Positions 63,274-64,000 of a DNA stretch of 64,000 nucleotides are shown here, in pieces. The DNA is from Mucilaginibacter daejeonensis (GTDB taxonomy: Bacteria > Bacteroidota > Bacteroidia > Sphingobacteriales > Sphingobacteriaceae): NCBI RefSeq assembly GCF_020783335.1, contig NZ_CP086068.1, positions 186,001 through 250,000 on the forward strand, in the 5' to 3' direction. Numbering within the stretch: the stretch's first letter is position 1; each line of letters begins with the position of its first letter. Made by a program: the position numbers and the translations under genes. The notes below the pieces were generated by a model. The model worked only from the letters and a program-made list of their open reading frames with translations, had not been told where the DNA came from and did not search any database.

Positions 63274-64000
63274 TCAATTCACCAACTTACCCGTCAGATC
63301 TACCGTGCGGGCAAATGGGTTTAGGAACTTGTTGGTCAGCACGGCAAATTCGCGTCGGGTAATGGGGCGGGTCAGGTCATAGGTGCCGGTGAACTTGTAT
63401 ACATCCTTCCATTGTTTTTGGATGTTGCCTTGCAGTACTTTGGGTTCGGTGAGGGTGATCTCGCTGATGAAGGAGAGCAGGTTGCCCAAGGTGAACTGAG
63501 CTCCGGGTTTGTTCTTATTGAACCAGATGAACGCGCGGGTGTATATCTCGCGGATTACGGGCTCCACTTCGGCGGTGCTCACCAGGCTATCGGGTCTGAA
63601 CAGTACGGCGGCCGTTTTGCCGGTCACTTTTTGTACGCCCTGCAACATGCCGGTGGCGCTCACCTGCTGTATGGCGCGGAAGTTACGGTCAGATAGCGGC
63701 ACATCACTGAAAGGCATCAGGTAGCCTTTAAAGTCGAGCAACTCGCCCTGTATGCTGCGCACGTTGAGGTGTTTGGTAGTGGTCTTGTAAAAGGCACAGT
63801 AGGCGGCCACGCATCCGGCGCCCTGGCCCAATACCATTTGTACTGAAGGGTAAAAGGCGCTGGCGCTCACAAGGTGCGAGGTCGATAAACTCTTTTCGGT
63901 CACCAATAAATTCTCCAGATCTTTTACCACTACGCTGCCCAGCGCAATGCTATACGCCGGGAAGGGCGGATAAGGTGTTTGCGGTCCGCGTTTGTCCACA
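63274..64000 (-). CDS. FAD-dependent oxidoreductase, C-terminal part (5' end outside window)
   Basis: The frame is open to the window edge; about 241 C-terminal residues are visible. The segment VKDLENLLVTEKSLSTSHLV, followed by VQMVLGQGAGCVAAYCAF, matches the C-terminal FAD-binding part of the FAD_oxidored-type family found in secreted Bacteroidetes enzymes. After about residue 100 comes a helical tail ending in a segment like an SLH domain (YDLTRPITRREFAVLTNKFL). The N-terminal Rossmann motif lies outside, so the assignment rests on the FAD-proximal C-terminus. The substrate is unknown. Confidence 0.75.
   Translation of the reverse strand, partial: VDKRGPQTPYPPFPAYSIALGSVVVKDLENLLVTEKSLSTSHLVSASAFYPSVQMVLGQGAGCVAAYCAFYKTTTKHLNVRSIQGELLDFKGYLMPFSDVPLSDRNFRAIQQVSATGMLQGVQKVTGKTAAVLFRPDSLVSTAEVEPVIREIYTRAFIWFNKNKPGAQFTLGNLLSFISEITLTEPKVLQGNIQKQWKDVYKFTGTYDLTRPITRREFAVLTNKFLNPFARTVDLTGKLVN

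Overview
The window looks like a piece of a Bacteroidota chromosome, most likely Sphingobacteriaceae (Mucilaginibacter- or Pedobacter-like). The evidence is two SusC/SusD pairs, 'DVVVVGY' TonB-receptor motifs, lipoproteins of Bacteroidetes type, the near absence of Shine-Dalgarno sequences, many TAnnTTTG promoter -7 elements, and the local order HU / TPR / 29-residue basic protein / RNase G. No ribosomal RNA, CRISPR array, integrase or transposase gene was found. One tRNA gene (Arg, CCT) is present.

Layout. 1-3.7 kb: a von Willebrand A surface protein (running off the left edge) is divergent from an ECF sigma factor and its membrane partner. 3.7-8.4 kb (minus strand): a GH3-family adenylating enzyme translationally coupled to a RelE-type toxin-antitoxin pair, then lptB and recJ. 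8.4-12 kb: MBL-fold hydrolase, response regulator, YceI protein, periplasmic trehalase. 12.4-20 kb: gcvP, a double glycosyltransferase, an MsbA-like ABC exporter and an acyltransferase (envelope glycan or lipid functions). 20-25 kb: rlmD, a small unknown, a PyrR-like phosphoribosyltransferase, an outer-membrane barrel and rarA. 25-36.8 kb: a LytS/LytTR two-component pair divergent from two tandem susCD pairs with no linked glycosidases. 36.8-43.2 kb: LD-carboxypeptidase, metG, a hybrid histidine kinase with a thioredoxin-fold partner, and tRNA-Arg. 43.3-44.7 kb: serine hydrolase and an NTF2-like protein.

44.8-48.55 kb is the standout region. It is a compact, AT-rich three-gene operon inserted in an otherwise GC-richer chromosome: an alpha/beta-hydrolase (lipase-like) protein with an extra C-terminal domain, a small winged-helix-like middle protein, and a DUF3732-type coiled-coil ABC ATPase. 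I read it as an ABC-three-component (ABC-3C) conflict or anti-phage system with a lipase-like effector.

48.7-64 kb: map, a secreted DNA/RNA endonuclease, thiL, an S41 peptidase, a class-C-type serine hydrolase, a DPP4-like peptidase, ssb-mutY, HU, a TPR protein, a 29-aa basic ribosomal-type protein, rng, a GIY-YIG protein and the C-terminal part of an FAD-dependent oxidoreductase.

Intergenic regions carry at least three dispersed repeat families. One is a ~100-115 bp element with two hairpins whose stems co-vary between copies. Four copies surround the GIY-YIG gene, one lies near 57.5 kb, and an inverted fragment lies near 12.1 kb. Strong intrinsic terminators lie between many convergent or adjacent genes.
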